Notes: generated by a model from the sequence alone, not told the origin. 64,000 nucleotides of DNA from Auanema rhodensis (GCA_964057225.1 OZ059898.1:9176001-9240000); one strand, 5' to 3'. Counted from the stretch's first letter, positions 12,096-24,968 are shown. Made by a program: numbers and translations.

Positions 12096-15000
12096 TTAAG
12101 TATCATACTCATCATCTACGGTTGATTGCTGATTACACATGGACTGTGCTGTCTCTTCTTGCATTCGAAGTTGTTGCATTGCGGCAGCTTCTTGTTCTTC
12201 ACGAGCCTTAAAAAATCTTTGTGAAATAATTGATATGTTGAGAGAAAAATGTGTATTTTAGTTCCATATACGACAGTATAAATACATTTGGTAAGCAAGG
12301 AAATGTATTGTTTATAGTCAAAAATATGATATACATCATCTATAATCGTGTATAGTATAAAATAAAAAATTCCGAGCAATCATACAAATTCAATTTATAG
12401 CGGAATAAAGAAAATCTGAAAGATATTGAGTTGTAAAAGAAATTTTGAATTAATAATAGGCCAAATGATCTATTAGATCACATGAAAAGCGATTTCGTTT
12501 GTATGAAAGCAAACCTTTTTAAATCACAAAACCATGGCCCTTGCTTTTGCCCACCCAACTTTCAACTATATAATAAATTGCCACAACCTTAAGTTATTTA
12601 GGTGTTGTGCACAAATCCATTGGCTATATTGAGAGCTCTACAATTCTACTCTAATGCAAGGCTTCTCTTCAATATTTCATCACATAATTGCCGTACTTAT
12701 CTAGCAGAGACATTAACTTTTTCTCTTTTTCAACTTCTCCTTCCATCCTTATGTAGGAAAGTTGTCTTTATAAAATTTCAAACATTCTTCTAAAAAAATA
12801 TATTTGTAATCTTATTCTTCTTTAATTTCATGAAATATGTTTCTCTTAAACGCATGCACCAGATGTTATGACACCATGTAGAAAATGTATTGCTCAAATT
12901 CAGCTAAATTATCTACTTGTTTTTTGAAACAAAAACAGAAAATCAAAAAAAAAGAAAGAAGACTTATTTTGGTTGGTCAATTGGCTAGCATTAATCGACA
13001 TCACCAGAAAGAGAAAAGATGATCTGAGCAGAGACCACAGCTCAGAGCAAGTCCGCACTTTATTCCTTCTTTGCATTAAGTAATGGCTAATGTGTTCTGC
13101 TTCTTCCGACTTTGAGAATCTTTCAGAGATCTCTATGATGCGTCGAAGCCGTTCTTGAAGACAACGTCAGTAGTCAACTAACTATATATATATATATATA
13201 TATATGAAAAGTTCTCTTTTCTTTACCCATTTCTTTTCTCTATTCTACTTTTCCTCGGCAGCAACAGCCTTTAAAAACTAAAGGATTTACACTGACATTT
13301 CTGTAATCTCGAGAAAACAGAACAACAACAGGGCACTGTTCATGACATGTGACTTACACTGCAACGTTAATCATAATATGAAAAATAAGAAAAATACTAC
13401 ATGGCATCCAAAAATGCGTCGTTCCTATTCTTCGTATGAGCAAGCAATCTACGTCCTAAATCCCGCCCTCATTCATAGTCAAATTTTTACGTGAATTTCA
13501 CGTCGCTTTGCATTTTTTATTTTACGCCTTCACGAAACGGTTGATTTCGTATCCTATCGCTCCATTTCAGTCTTATAGCAATAATAGTTCTTTTTTCTAT
13601 CACACGTTTTCTTGCTGATGCTTTTATCTCTAAGTGTCGCTGATTTTAAACTATGTATTTGAACTAACATCATATTTCAAACATACTTCAATACTTACAA
13701 CACGTTAAAAATACCCGTTTTCCTTTAAAAAAAAACAAAAATAAAAAAATTAATAATTATAAACAAAAATATGAAAGAGATCGCTTACATCTTACTAACA
13801 TATACTTAAGTTTAGCATGAAATACCGAATACTTTTTCTTGTCAGTTGTCTTCGCCATAGCCTAGTTCACGATAATAGGAGAATGCGTAAAAATATTTGC
13901 TATGTAATAAACAAAAAAGGATTATATTCACAGCCATAATCCGTATGATTTTGCCAAGGCTGTTGCCGAAAATGACCTCATAATTTTTTACAAGCATACC
14001 CATTCTTCATCATAGATGTTTTTTCAAGACTCCGCGGAGAAAAAAAAGCTTTTTTTCAACAAGTTCGCAAGTCACTCTCTAACTTTTCATTTCACATAAA
14101 TTTAGTGCCTTTATCCTTGGGCATGTGCAAAATACGGCGAATTTTGTGATCTTCCGATTTTTGAAATAGGCACAGCCGAAAAATGCATCCGTAGATAGCA
14201 AGAAAAAGTATTGTAGAAAAAATGTTCAATCTCCCTTCTTGTATAGTCTCACCTTTTTTCTTAGCATACTTCTTTTTCTCTGATTCTATTATGTCTCTCT
14301 TATCTCTCAGTCTTCTTCGTCGCTCCCTCTTTAGGCCCATTCTAATTGTCAATTATAATATTTACCTCTTTCGCTTCTCTCTTATTTATTTGTATTGTAT
14401 TCAAATCTTATAAGCATATCTTCCTTCAGCCTAACAAACTTTTCTTGTTTTTTTTGCTTGCTGTTGAAGGCCAGCAGCTGACACCTTTCTAAATTCACAT
14501 ATCCTATGTTTCTTTCCTTAAGCCTAGTCCATTATTTCACTCATTCGAATAAAACAACTGAATTATCTTAAAATATTTTAATTTTTTTTCACATATATGT
14601 ATATACTTTCTCTCATTACATATTTGAAAACTCTCGAATTATTATCTTTTCAGTGTATTTGTACTTGTCTTCTGATTCGCATCATAACGTGATTGTCTTA
14701 TGACCCAAATATAGCAAAGCAATAATGATCAAAATATGAGCAAAGTTTCATAAAATGTTTCTCATTCTCAAAACCTTTTGCACAATTTTTTTCATTTTTC
14801 TATTCAGAAAATCTGTAAGACAAAAATATTGTTCTATTAATATTATTTGCAAATGATCATTAGCTCTGATTCCATAATTTCAATGAAGCAATAACGGAAC
14901 TGTAGTACAAATATTAGTAAAAGTGTTAAAGTGCGCTCTGAAGTTTCAAAAAACGGCGGAGAAGTTATGTAGTTTGTTACTTTTATGGGGAGCTAACATC

Positions 15001-18000
15001 TTCAATCCAATGTATCTTGAAACAGTGGCTTTCTTCTCACCACTTTCACGCCTTCCTCCTTTCTCTTTTTCCCAGCCCCATCCCATTTTGTTAAAATCTA
15101 CGAACAAAGCTTTGGGTGATGCAGATAACGAAAACGGAATTCCGAACATAGAAGATTGGAATTTGAGCTGCAACTGGCATCATCTATTTCTTCTTCTCAC
15201 CTAATTCAGTTTTTATCGAAATAATTTGTTTTTTTGTGATAGTTATATTCAAAAAAAATGTTCTCTTAAATGCAAAATAAGCTAGCAGAAAAACGAATTG
15301 TTCAAGATCACAACGCTTTTTGAATATTTGTTTATTTTCTCTGAAAAGGAAAACATTGAAAAACACGGCTGACCAGATTTGTTCGACCTTATCAGTTACA
15401 AGAGAACCAAAAAGCGGACTGTAGGCTTTATGTCTTCCGCAAATATTTGAAAGAATGTTTCAATTGGTCGCACTTAATATCTGCGTATTCGCAACTTTTC
15501 CGTTTTTTGGTCTCATCACATCGACCAAAAAAGTTAGCTCGAACATTTCAGCTAGCTTTCTCCAAGATTAAATGAAGCTGTTTTGCTCACTAATAATATG
15601 CGTTTTTGATATTTTCGAACAAAAACATTATTAGCTAACTGCTGTGGACGAAATACTGATCGATGGTAATTTTCCATAAAATATTGGTGAAAATGAGTCA
15701 AAAGAGTAGCAAAGATAGGGCCAAACACTTGACAGAAATAAATTCCATACTGAAGGACATGATTTCGACAGAAGCCCCCACAAAACTGAGTAAAATGCTT
15801 TTTTCCCAGCAATGAAATGCTACACAAAAAAGAAGAAAAAACTATGCGAGAGAGGAAATCATGTAAATCTGGTGACAAACACGAAATCTATCCATCAAAA
15901 TTTGATGACTAGTTGAATGAAGGGAGGGATATAAAGCTGTGCTTGTCATTGAAACATCTTTTCTACTCAAAACTATGTGAATACCAAAAAAAATACTGAG
16001 AAAGTACAAAAGCTTAGATTTAGAACAGAATATGAAGAATGTTGACGACTTCATATTATACTAGGGAAAATGCCATCTATTTCCCTTATATAAGAAAATT
16101 TGAATATTTCCTTTTTGATTCAGGAAATGAAGCCAGATTGGTTGTTATCTTCTTGCTATAAAATATTATAATAAGTCCTTCTTAGGCACACTAATCAAGG
16201 TATAAAAAACAAATACTCTTTGAAATATTGGTTTAAAAAACAAATAATCACACTTTTTAGAAAGAAAGGATGAAAAAAAAGTTCGTCAAGTTTCAAACAA
16301 TATCTAAAAATGTCATTTATTTGTTATCAAAAATGTATCCCATCCACTCAAACTTTCTACTTTCTAAAACATTTTCTTTAGATTAGAAATCTTGAAATTC
16401 TGTGTCCCTTTTTGCATATCTTGTGCTTAATGTTCTGAAGAATTCAAATTGCTCACATTTCGCTAAGAAGTGCATATTAAGAAATATTTCACTCATAAGA
16501 GTCCAACACATTCTTTAACCTCCACTTTTAAGAAGACGATGAAATAAATGAATTGTTCTCATCAAGTCAAGGGTAATAACTTGTCTCTAATCGGAACAGA
16601 ATCCTAAAACAACTTTGGTCAGAAATGCCAAAGCTTTATAGATATTCAACAGCTTTCTTCATCATTTCTCAAAATAAAAGTATCGAGACGTTTAATTTTC
16701 GAACCATTTGCAATAAACTATGAAAGAAGCCTTTCTATTTACGTCATAAAGTAGGAGAACGACATCTTTCTTTCTCTTTATTTCTCTTTCTCTCAAAGTT
16801 AGTGTCTTATAATATTATGAACTTCGAGAAAACATTTCCAACATTACCAAATAGAGAACAGATCAGGCGCAAACAACTAAAATGGACGAAATTTACCATA
16901 AAAACTTAGCGAAACAATAATTTTCCCAATTAATACATATAAAATATGTTGTTTGCTCTTAAAAATCTCAGCTCATTCATTTTCAGTATGTTTCTTTATG
17001 TCTTTCGCACTCTGTTTCTCTCTCTTTGGCGGTTTTCTTCCTTTCCTTAGCCTCTTTCATCTCTTCAAACTAGTGAACTCCCGGGGAATAATTCTAGGCT
17101 GTGACTCCCTCAGTATTTCACCCACTCTTTCTATTTTCTTTTCTTCTTCTCAACCAGATGCACGCGTTAGGATAACTAAATTTACAGAGTACCTATGAAT
17201 TTTGGATAAAGTCTATGCACGGATTGGGTCAAATCATTTCCAGCTTTATAGTAGGATGCATAGCTTTTTATAAAATCGGTTAACTACAACAATATAAGCT
17301 GTTATTCTTTTATTCAACAAACTATAACTTTTCGTCAATCAGTTCAAACTTTATGTATTATGCACTTATATCGTATTTTCATTTTGTCTTGACACTTTCA
17401 TGAAATTAGTTCTTTTGGGTTATTTATGCTATACATCTACTTTGGAACACTTGGTTTTCAACATAGAAAACCGTGTTTACGATCAAAAAATCGAGGGCTA
17501 AAAGTGTGTCGACTATCAAAAATAACATCCGCAATAATTGATTGCAAAATTGGAAATATATTGCTGCCGAGTAAATAGCTTAGAGTTGAATATAAGAACT
17601 TTTGTATTGATACTATTATGTTTTGCGCAGCCAAAAGCAAATAAAGCTAACGTTACCTTCTGAATTAGTAGCTGTTGCATTTGATAAAGCTCTTCTTCTG
17701 GAATTCCACATTTGTCCAACCTTGAATTTTTTCTTTTCAATCTTTTTTCAGCAGCCATCTGAAATTAGAATTAGAATTAACTATGTTATTACTTTTATTG
17801 CTTACTTTGCATTCTCCCAGAACGCTATCAGCAGCTTCAACATAATCGGGAGGGAAGTTTAAATTTTGTAAAGCTGAAATTTAAATAATTTTAACAAAAA
17901 ACTTAGGCATTTCATAATATTATTTATCATATTATTCTTATTCAATATTTCAACTACATATTAAACTTATAACGTGCTCAATTGTCTCAAACTTTTTAAA

Positions 18001-19391
18001 TTTATCAATAAATTTGTAATCATACCAGTTCAGTACTAAAAAATAAGAATGACTACAAAGAATAATATTTTCGGTGAAAAAATAGACATCATTAAGCGAT
18101 AAGTATTGAGAGCCACTAATCCGATCCACGCTCAAAATTCATCCCACATCTGGCAGAACTTTTTTGAGCTACTATATTTATTTGTTATAGTCTGATCTTA
18201 ACTTTATTTCTGATAGCCTAGTGTACATACGTCAATTTAATATTATTGTTTTACTTATATATTGAAGATATTCGATTCATATATGAATTCTGCCAACAAC
18301 TTTTCGTATCTTAATGGTTGATTGTTCTAAATTCAGAAAAATAATCATTACTATAGTTATGATATACTGAAATAAATAACAATGTATTTTCGCTTCAATT
18401 CACTTTACAAATGCTGAAAAAGAAAACCAACTGTTTTCGTAAACTTATCTCAGAAAGAGGATCTACAGCATTTTTTCATATTATTTTAAAATGGCATTGA
18501 ACCAGAACACTTAAATTTAGCACATGAAAGAGCATACGTGACCCCTCACGTAACAATTGACATGTTAGACTTATTTTTAGTATCTTAGGAAGGAAAAGAA
18601 CGGAAATGAATGAGAAGATAGTATGATATGGCTTAAAAAGAAATAGAGAGAAAGGATAAAAGTCAATATCGCACCATGAAGCTAGACAACTCTTTATCTG
18701 TCTTCATTGATGCCTTTCGTTTAATTTAATGTCCTCACACAAAATATTAAAGCCACCTCCCTCCTTTTTCACATTTTAGAAGCATGCAAACCACACCGTA
18801 TATAATAAACTCTTATCTTATGTTTTTAGCTTTATTCCACATTGTTTTTTAATATATATATTTAAATATATATATATATATATATATATATTTGAATATA
18901 AAATATATTAAAATCCGTGTGTTTACTCTCCCTCTTTGGAGATGTTTTAAAACAAAACTTTAAATTTCATCAAGATGACTGCTGACAGCAGAATTGAGTC
19001 CACTAACCATAGCCTTTTATTCGTTTTCTCTCAAAGCCACCCCTTCCCAAGAAGCTGGTCAACTCACTTCCGTATAGCATATCGTGTTCAGTTTGTTTTT
19101 GTACAGATATCCTAATAAAACTATAACCAACCTTTTTGTACATGCTCATGATAAATTGTTTTTCGATGATCGTTTCCACTGATTTTTTGAGCTTCACTAG
19201 CAACGTGTCTCACGAATTCCACACAAACGGCGTTAAATAGTTCTCTGGAGTCGTTTGCAATTCTCATTTCGGGAATCGCATCCTGATCAAATTATATTAT
19301 AATTTTGCTTCGCCAAATTTAAACGATTTCGCACCTTTATAATCATGTTCAATCCTTTTTGGGGTAAGCCAACCTCATTATCATCATCCAT
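12096..19391 (-). CDS. dr1: Dr1 / NC2-beta, TBP-associated histone-fold repressor
   Basis: Five exons: 19391-19335, 19282-19132, 17873-17806, 17758-17657 and 12206-12096, encoding 162 residues (human DR1 has 176). All junctions keep frame. The histone fold is readable: LPQKGLNMIIK, then DAIPEMRIANDSRELFN, VCVEFVRHVASEAQKIS, and NFPPDYVEAADSVLGECK, followed by the signature GIPEEELYQMQQLL and a Gln/Glu/Ala-rich tail. Dr1 pairs with DRAP1 (NC2-alpha) on TBP-DNA and blocks entry of TFIIA/TFIIB in the nucleus. The start codon is four bases downstream of a strong acceptor (ACTTTTTCAG then ATAATGG), suggesting trans-splicing or a 5' UTR intron. The intron before the last exon is 5.45 kb, far longer than its neighbours. 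Identification is strong because both the fold and the GIPEEEL motif match. Confidence 0.92.
12207..17656 (-). other. 5.45-kb intron of Dr1, no nested gene found
   Basis: AT-rich sequence between the GIPEEEL exon and the last exon. Open frames of 60-108 codons occur on both strands (for example 14923-15204, 15552-15878, 16953-17198), but none has splice structure, a recognisable domain or biased composition. A TA microsatellite lies at about 13183-13205. No tRNA-like or other RNA gene was recognised. Confidence 0.6.
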
Positions 19392-20242
19392 TATCTGAAA
19401 AAGTATTCTTCAGTTGAAAATTTAAAAATTATATGTTGCTATATTTATAATTTTTATGGATTCTTTTGTATATACTTGTACTGTCTTCAATAATTAGACA
19501 TCCGAAAAATTGATATGTACAAAAGAATGTTCTTTTGATCTTAGAGGAATTATCCGTTACAATAACTTCTTGAAAGCCTAATGATAATAGACTGATACCG
19601 AAACATGGTGTCAAACTATAAATCTAATTGCTAATTTGAAGAGCATAATATCCCCCATTTAAGAAAACAACGATATATGCTCACATTCATATTGATCGGA
19701 AACAGAATAACTTAGATTGAGAGCAAGAAAAGTCCATGATTTAAATGTGATTAAGACTTAGCTATGGGAGAGACCAAGGACAAAAGTTGGTTTTCCTCAC
19801 TTCTAACCCGTTTTCATTATTATACTTCAATACAGTAAGATTGGAACAAGTCAGTCAGATAAGTTACTAAATGCAGCTAACGAGCTCTTCGACATCCTTT
19901 TCCGGAGCCAGTCTAAACTTTGCTTCCGCCAGCTCTTTTCAACACGCTATATCATAGAGCTAATGTCTTTTCGGCTTTTTCAATTCAAATAACTTAGTGA
20001 TACTTCATTCTTTCACTTTTGCTCCAGAGCCAAGTTTAAACTAACCAGAACTATCATCATCGTCATCAGCATTATCCAAAAACTCATCGCTCAAAATTAC
20101 CTCATTCCCCATTGAATCGGCAGTACGCTGTTTTTTCTTGAAAACCGCTATTCCCCTATGCCTTATAACTTTTAAATAGATCTTGATCTCAATGCTATCT
20201 TTCCTTCTTTTTTTTTCATTTAAACAATATTTTAATTTTCAG
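19392..20242. other. Head-to-head intergenic region between Dr1 (-) and GPCR (+)
   Basis: About 850 bp separate the two divergent start codons, so both promoters probably lie here. No coding exon is supported. The GPCR frame stays open back to an ATG at 20183, but a strong acceptor (TTTTAATTTTCAG) ends immediately before the ATG at 20243, so the upstream stretch is more likely outron or intron. Confidence 0.55.
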
Positions 20243-21858
20243 ATGAATAACACACAGCCGCCAGCTCCTCCGAGCGGTGCGGCTACAGTGGCAACTATAG
20301 CCTATTGTTATGTTTTGCCAATAGTTTGCTTCCTCGGAATTATAGGAAATATCACAAATCTATTTGTTTTAGGTAATGTCTTAATATCTATGGCTCAAAA
20401 TTGCGTAGTTTCAGCTAGTCGCCGACTACGAGCTGTCTCCTACATGTATCTCAGAGCATTAGCAGTAGCTGACTTACTGTGCATGATATCAGCATTAATA
20501 TTCACTTCAACAGAATTCTTAAAGAAAAACGGAGTTCCTATCAATCAATACAAACTTTTTGAATTTTATCAAACACACTTCATGCTCACTGTCATAAATT
20601 GGGCTCTAGGGGCTGGAGTTTTCGTCGTAGTGGCTTTGTCATTAGAACGATATATATCCATTGTCTTCCCAATGCATTTTCGAACCTGGAATTCTCCCCA
20701 GAGAGCAACAAAGTCCATTGCGATAGCATATGCAGTACCAGCTTTGTTGTATATACCGTATGCTATCACAAGATACAAAAGTGTGGCAAAATGGGATCAC
20801 CACATAAATGCTACCGTTTATACATTAGATGATCATGAAATCTATAGAACATTAGAATGGCAGGTAAGACAAAAATTAAAAAATCATTTATTGAGGATAT
20901 TCCCACTCAATTCCAGGTATACAAATGGACTCGAGAAACTATTTTGAGATTTTTACCTATTATTATATTGGCTGTTCTCAATATTCAAATTATGATTGCT
21001 TTTCGGAAACGACAGAAAATGTTTCATCAGTTAACAAACAGGAAAGAACAGGGCACCCACAAGGTATTTTATGAATTTTATCTATGCTTATCTTTGATTA
21101 TTTAAGGATGATACCCTGATGTACATGTTAGGAGGTACAGTAATCATGTCCTTAATTTGTAATATCCCGGCAGCTATAAATTTGCTTTTAATAGATGAGG
21201 TAAATATTGATAAATCTATTTTTCTCAAAAAAATATTTTCAGACATTGAAAAAACGTCTTGATTATCAAATTTTTCGAGCTGTTGCAAACATCTTAGAAA
21301 TTACTAACCATGCTTCTCAATTTTATGTTTTTTGTGCTTGCTCAACAGACTATCGGACGACATTCCTTCAAAAATTCCCGTGCTTTAAGAAAACTTATGC
21401 TAATAGAGCAAGGTGATCAATCCAAAAAAATATTTCAAGCTCAAACTTGAAATTTTAGATTGCGATCATTCGTTAAACGCACACAATCTGTTATACAAAA
21501 AGAAAAAAACAGCCGGGAACAACAAAACTCGAGTCCACAGGTTAGTTCAACCTGACGAGCACCCAGAATACGCACATCTACACTTTTCTCTCCCGATCTT
21601 TCCCTCTTTAATCCCGGCAGCTCTTGTGCTCTTAACATTGCTCACAATCAAAGCTTATTGTTCCAGAGGATCGAATCGAGGACACACTCGGTCCAATCCC
21701 AACCATCAAAGCATAGTGCCATAGAACCAGATACAGTTGATGTGCATATCGCCTCAGGGGAAGAAAGTATCAGCGACATCAAGGAGTCCGACTCCTTGAT
21801 AAAATACAGAGCAGTGGCTAAACTAACTACTGAAATTAACGGGAGTACTTTCTTATAA
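20243..21858 (+). CDS. Class A (rhodopsin-like) GPCR, possible neuropeptide receptor
   Basis: Seven exons: 20243-20372, 20415-20863, 20917-21063, 21107-21199, 21243-21412, 21459-21540 and 21667-21858, giving about 420 residues. A 42-nt intron (20373-20414) has no in-frame stop, so a simple translation hides it; removing it restores the standard spacing from TM1 (GN.TNLFVL) through loop 1 to TM2 (LAVADL). TM3 ends in LERY, the DRY variant. TM6 carries CNIPAAI and TM7 reads NHASQFYVF. The C-terminal tail is Ser/Gln-rich and soluble. The fingerprint resembles invertebrate FMRFamide-like peptide receptors, including orphan nematode receptors, but the ligand cannot be inferred. Oddly there is no Cys at the TM3 start and none in loop 2, so the usual disulfide is absent. 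The start was chosen at the ATG directly after TTTTCAG. Confidence 0.85.
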
Positions 21859-21928
21859 AACGCATTTTGTTTGTCAAAATAATCATTTTATTTCTTTGAT
21901 TTAAACAGCATATGCTGTTTTTCCTTAG

Positions 21929-22048
21929 GCATTGTTCTTAATCATAGGGCTTGGTATAACCAGTATGGGTATTATTGCAACAACTTTGTTCACATTATCT
22001 AACATGAAAAATTGTTCCACTCGTTGCCTCGTATTTGTAAATATTTAA
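21929..22048 (+). other. Candidate alternative 3' exon with a hydrophobic helix
   Basis: A good acceptor (GTTTTTCCTTAG) precedes an open phase-0 stretch of 39 codons ending in TAA. It encodes a hydrophobic segment (LFLIIGLGITSMGIIATTLF) followed by a short Cys-containing tail. Phase 0 is compatible with GPCR donors at 20863, 21063, 21199 and 21540, so it could be an alternative last exon of that receptor. It could also be chance or a remnant. Confidence 0.35.
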
Positions 22049-22447
22049 GTGATATATAACTATCACTTAATTTATATAATCTTTAGTAATAAAGCTTATT
22101 AAACTTACATTTTATTAGTTTTTTGTTTGGTGTTCCACGCAATATTCCACTTATTGTCTTCAAGAACTATTAAAGATTTTAAGCCTCGTCTACCTTCATT
22201 AATGAGATAAGTAAACGACAATATTTTCAAAAAATATTCAGCGACATTGGACGCCTAGTATATACTACTTTCAACAACCCCGTAAAAAAATTTATTATGT
22301 ATTATGAACATTAAAAGTTGGTGCAAACCCAACATATTCACGCACATTAATTACAAAAATAGAAATCTAAGCGTTTTCAACAAATATATTCTATGAACAA
22401 TGTGACGTTAGTATCAACTTCTCTGAAATTTTTCTATAGGTAGAACT
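22049..22447. other. Convergent intergenic region, GPCR (+) and TCAIM-like gene (-)
   Basis: About 400 bp of AT-rich sequence with no supported coding exon. It should contain the 3' UTRs of both genes. Confidence 0.5.
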
Positions 22448-24549
22448 TTATATCCAATTTAAAGGCAAAGATAGCCTGCCATCACTCATAACGAAAATAT
22501 TTGGATTCAAGGAAAATTTCACTCCTAAGCCGGTAATCAGTTCACGTATCGTGTGATTAACATCTCGGAGCCTTCGTATTGAATTCAGAACATCCGTCAA
22601 TGATAAGGCACTTTCCCAGTCAAGAGAACTTAAACCTAATTCCCTTACACAGTCATCTTTATCTGTTTCTATTTCTGCCTGCAAATTAAAAAATATGGAA
22701 TATCCGGAAACTGGAAAATATACTTTTAAGCGATTCATGCTTTTATTTATCTCAGCAGCATTTTCTGAATTTTCTCTGAGAAAAGTTAAGAAAAAACCTA
22801 TATCAACATTACAAGGAACAAACAACCGACCATCGACACCAACAGCTAGCTCATCATACGAAGTTGTAACCTGATTTTTAAATATATATTTTTAAATGCA
22901 TTTAAGAAGTGTCCTTACTTCGATCATTGTATCTGCACCATGTTTTGAAAGGTCAGCGTGCAAATGTTCCCGACTTTTTATTCTTAAAATAGAAAAAAAA
23001 GAAAGGTGAAAAGAGAAAATAAGTAATAACCTTGTTATTAAATTTTCGATTTGCTGTAGAGTTTGCGATAAACACTTTTGATGCTGTAAAATAATTAAGG
23101 CCCCTCCCAAATATTCTCGTAGCCTTGCTGCAGCATTTTGTAAATCTGTAAGTTGAGCTCTTCGGAGCGAAGCTTCGAGACAAATCTAAGAGCTTCATCT
23201 AATAAGAAATATCTATAATGAAAATGCTTACTTGTTCCCACTGCTCAGGTACATGGTCAGCTCCAAATTGTATTGATCCATCACAACAAATGAATGATCC
23301 CCTGCCAAATCTAATTAAAATAGCTGGTTACAAGATGAAATAGCTGTAAAATACCTTAAAACTGTTTTATATAAAGCATTCATAATACATTCTCTGCTGT
23401 GCTCATTAGATTGATCTATTAAGCGATGAACATTGCCTAAGCAACGTCGCATGTGGGATTCAGCCCAGTCCATGTGCCAAACAATCTAATAGGATAAAAC
23501 ATCAAATATCAGCTATTCGAAATATCCTAATATTGCCACTTTATTTTGATTCAATCGTGAATACATCTCTTTCACACAAACCCGCCATTTTAGTTATTTC
23601 ATCAACAAGAATCAATAAACTGGTTGGATATGTTGTTTTGGAAAATACAATACACAAGTGGCATAATGGTAAAGAAAACATACATTTTTAGCTCCTATTC
23701 TCCATTTCAAATCATCAATTTCATCCTTCAACGTAATTTTCGTAACCCTATTTTGAATAATGAAAGATCAATGAAAGTTGAAAACTTACTCAGCTTCTTT
23801 GGATTTTTGAATAGCTTCGGTACGAGTATGGGTCAAAGCATTTTGTAAATCATTTCCTTTTGGGCCCTTACGTTTTTTCTGTAAATACCTGAAACAAGTG
23901 TTGGTTGGGAGTGTTGGGGAACATAGCAACTTAATACGTACATATGTAAGAGATCTTGATCTATACCAGAAGTACGAACACCAGGGCCAAACCCATGATC
24001 TTGACTAGTTTTACTTTTATTGGGAAGGTGAGCTAATTCGGGTAAATGAGTAGTACTAAGATTACAACGTTCTAATGCATGCCTAAAGGACGAATTTGTC
24101 TTAATCTGAAATTATATCTGACCTAGCTATTCTAACTGGATCTGTTCCACTAAGATTAATTTGAATACTTTGTAAGTTTCTTGTATGCTTATCTATAATA
24201 GAGAATTGAACTTTTGTAGGTCTGATATTGGCCGATACAGGAAACAGATCACTGATATAACCATTAAAAATCTAAAAATAGAAATATTCTAAAAAAAGAA
24301 AAACGAGATTATAAACCTGCAATGATTTTTCATTTTGTTGCTGAACGCTGGGATTGTTAGCAAACCTATCAGGATGAACTTCAAATATAAATGGTCGCAA
24401 TGCTACCTTAAGCTAATTGTAAGACTCAATAGTTATCATAAAAAAAGCAAATTACTTACCGAAATTTCATTTAATGACAAAGATCGAAGAGAGAGAGCTA
24501 ACAATTCTCTGGTCTTTAAAAGGCGTAAGTTCATAAGACTGAGTGGCAT
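22448..24549 (-). CDS. tcaim: TCAIM-like mitochondrial protein (T-cell activation inhibitor, mitochondrial family)
   Basis: Eleven or more exons on the minus strand, including 24549-24460, 24412-24317, 24271-24123, 24082-23942, 23888-23790 and 23747-23684. The start gives [18 protein letters not shown], Arg/Leu-rich and free of acid at the extreme N-terminus, as in a mitochondrial presequence. Next comes [18 protein letters not shown], the J-domain-like opening of vertebrate TCAIM, followed by [15 protein letters not shown]. The middle is helical and charged, with [12 protein letters not shown] and [20 protein letters not shown]. The C-terminus ends [12 protein letters not shown], matching the family ending around IPWNW. 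The vertebrate protein is mitochondrial and of poorly known function. A 27-nt exon (23566-23540) has a weak acceptor but is needed to keep the conserved WHMDW block in frame, so that junction is the least certain. Confidence 0.82.
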
Positions 24550-24968
24550 TCTTGTAAAACAAGTTGATAAAAAGAGACAAAAATAAGTAAACGGCTTCAG
24601 ACCGGCACGTGTGAAGATAAGATTGATAAGATTCAACAATTTATTTGGTGTACCCGAATGAAAATAAAACGTACACAAGTTGACAAGTTAATGCATCATT
24701 GTCTAAGAAAACGTCTGGCAAAATTACAAAACTATCTCCACGTATTAAAAGAACTGAAAATAGCGAATTACATAATTGGAAAGAAAATCAATGTTTGACA
24801 CGCTTCAGAGTGTAACAAAGTCTAAACTATTCAATCACAAATTTAGACAATGATATCACAAAGAATACAATGTTCGATAACCCACGTGACTACACCAGAA
24901 AGAAATCTTTCTGATAAGACTCAAGAGTTTTCTTCAGGAAGATAAAGCAAAAAAGAGAAAACATCAAC
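24550..24968 (-). other. Spacer between NUP214 stop and TCAIM start
   Basis: 419 bp between two genes on the same strand. A minus-strand AATAAA (TTTATT near 24637-24642) could be the NUP214 polyadenylation signal. TTTTACAAG immediately precedes the TCAIM start, a weak acceptor usable for trans-splicing. No coding sequence is supported. Confidence 0.45.

Noticed and set aside
14734-14760. TGAGCAAAGTTTCA, similar to the 5' part of nematode miR-87
   Set aside because: The match covers only about 14 bases and the flanks do not fold into a convincing precursor hairpin.
15552-15878. 108-codon minus-strand open frame in the Dr1 intron
   Set aside because: No recognisable motif and no acceptor or donor in phase; its length is plausible by chance over a 5-kb intron.
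20183-20242. Upstream in-frame ATG for the GPCR adding 20 hydrophobic residues
   Set aside because: The stretch is a pyrimidine tract ending in TTTTCAG right before the next ATG, so it is more likely an outron or intron than a signal peptide.
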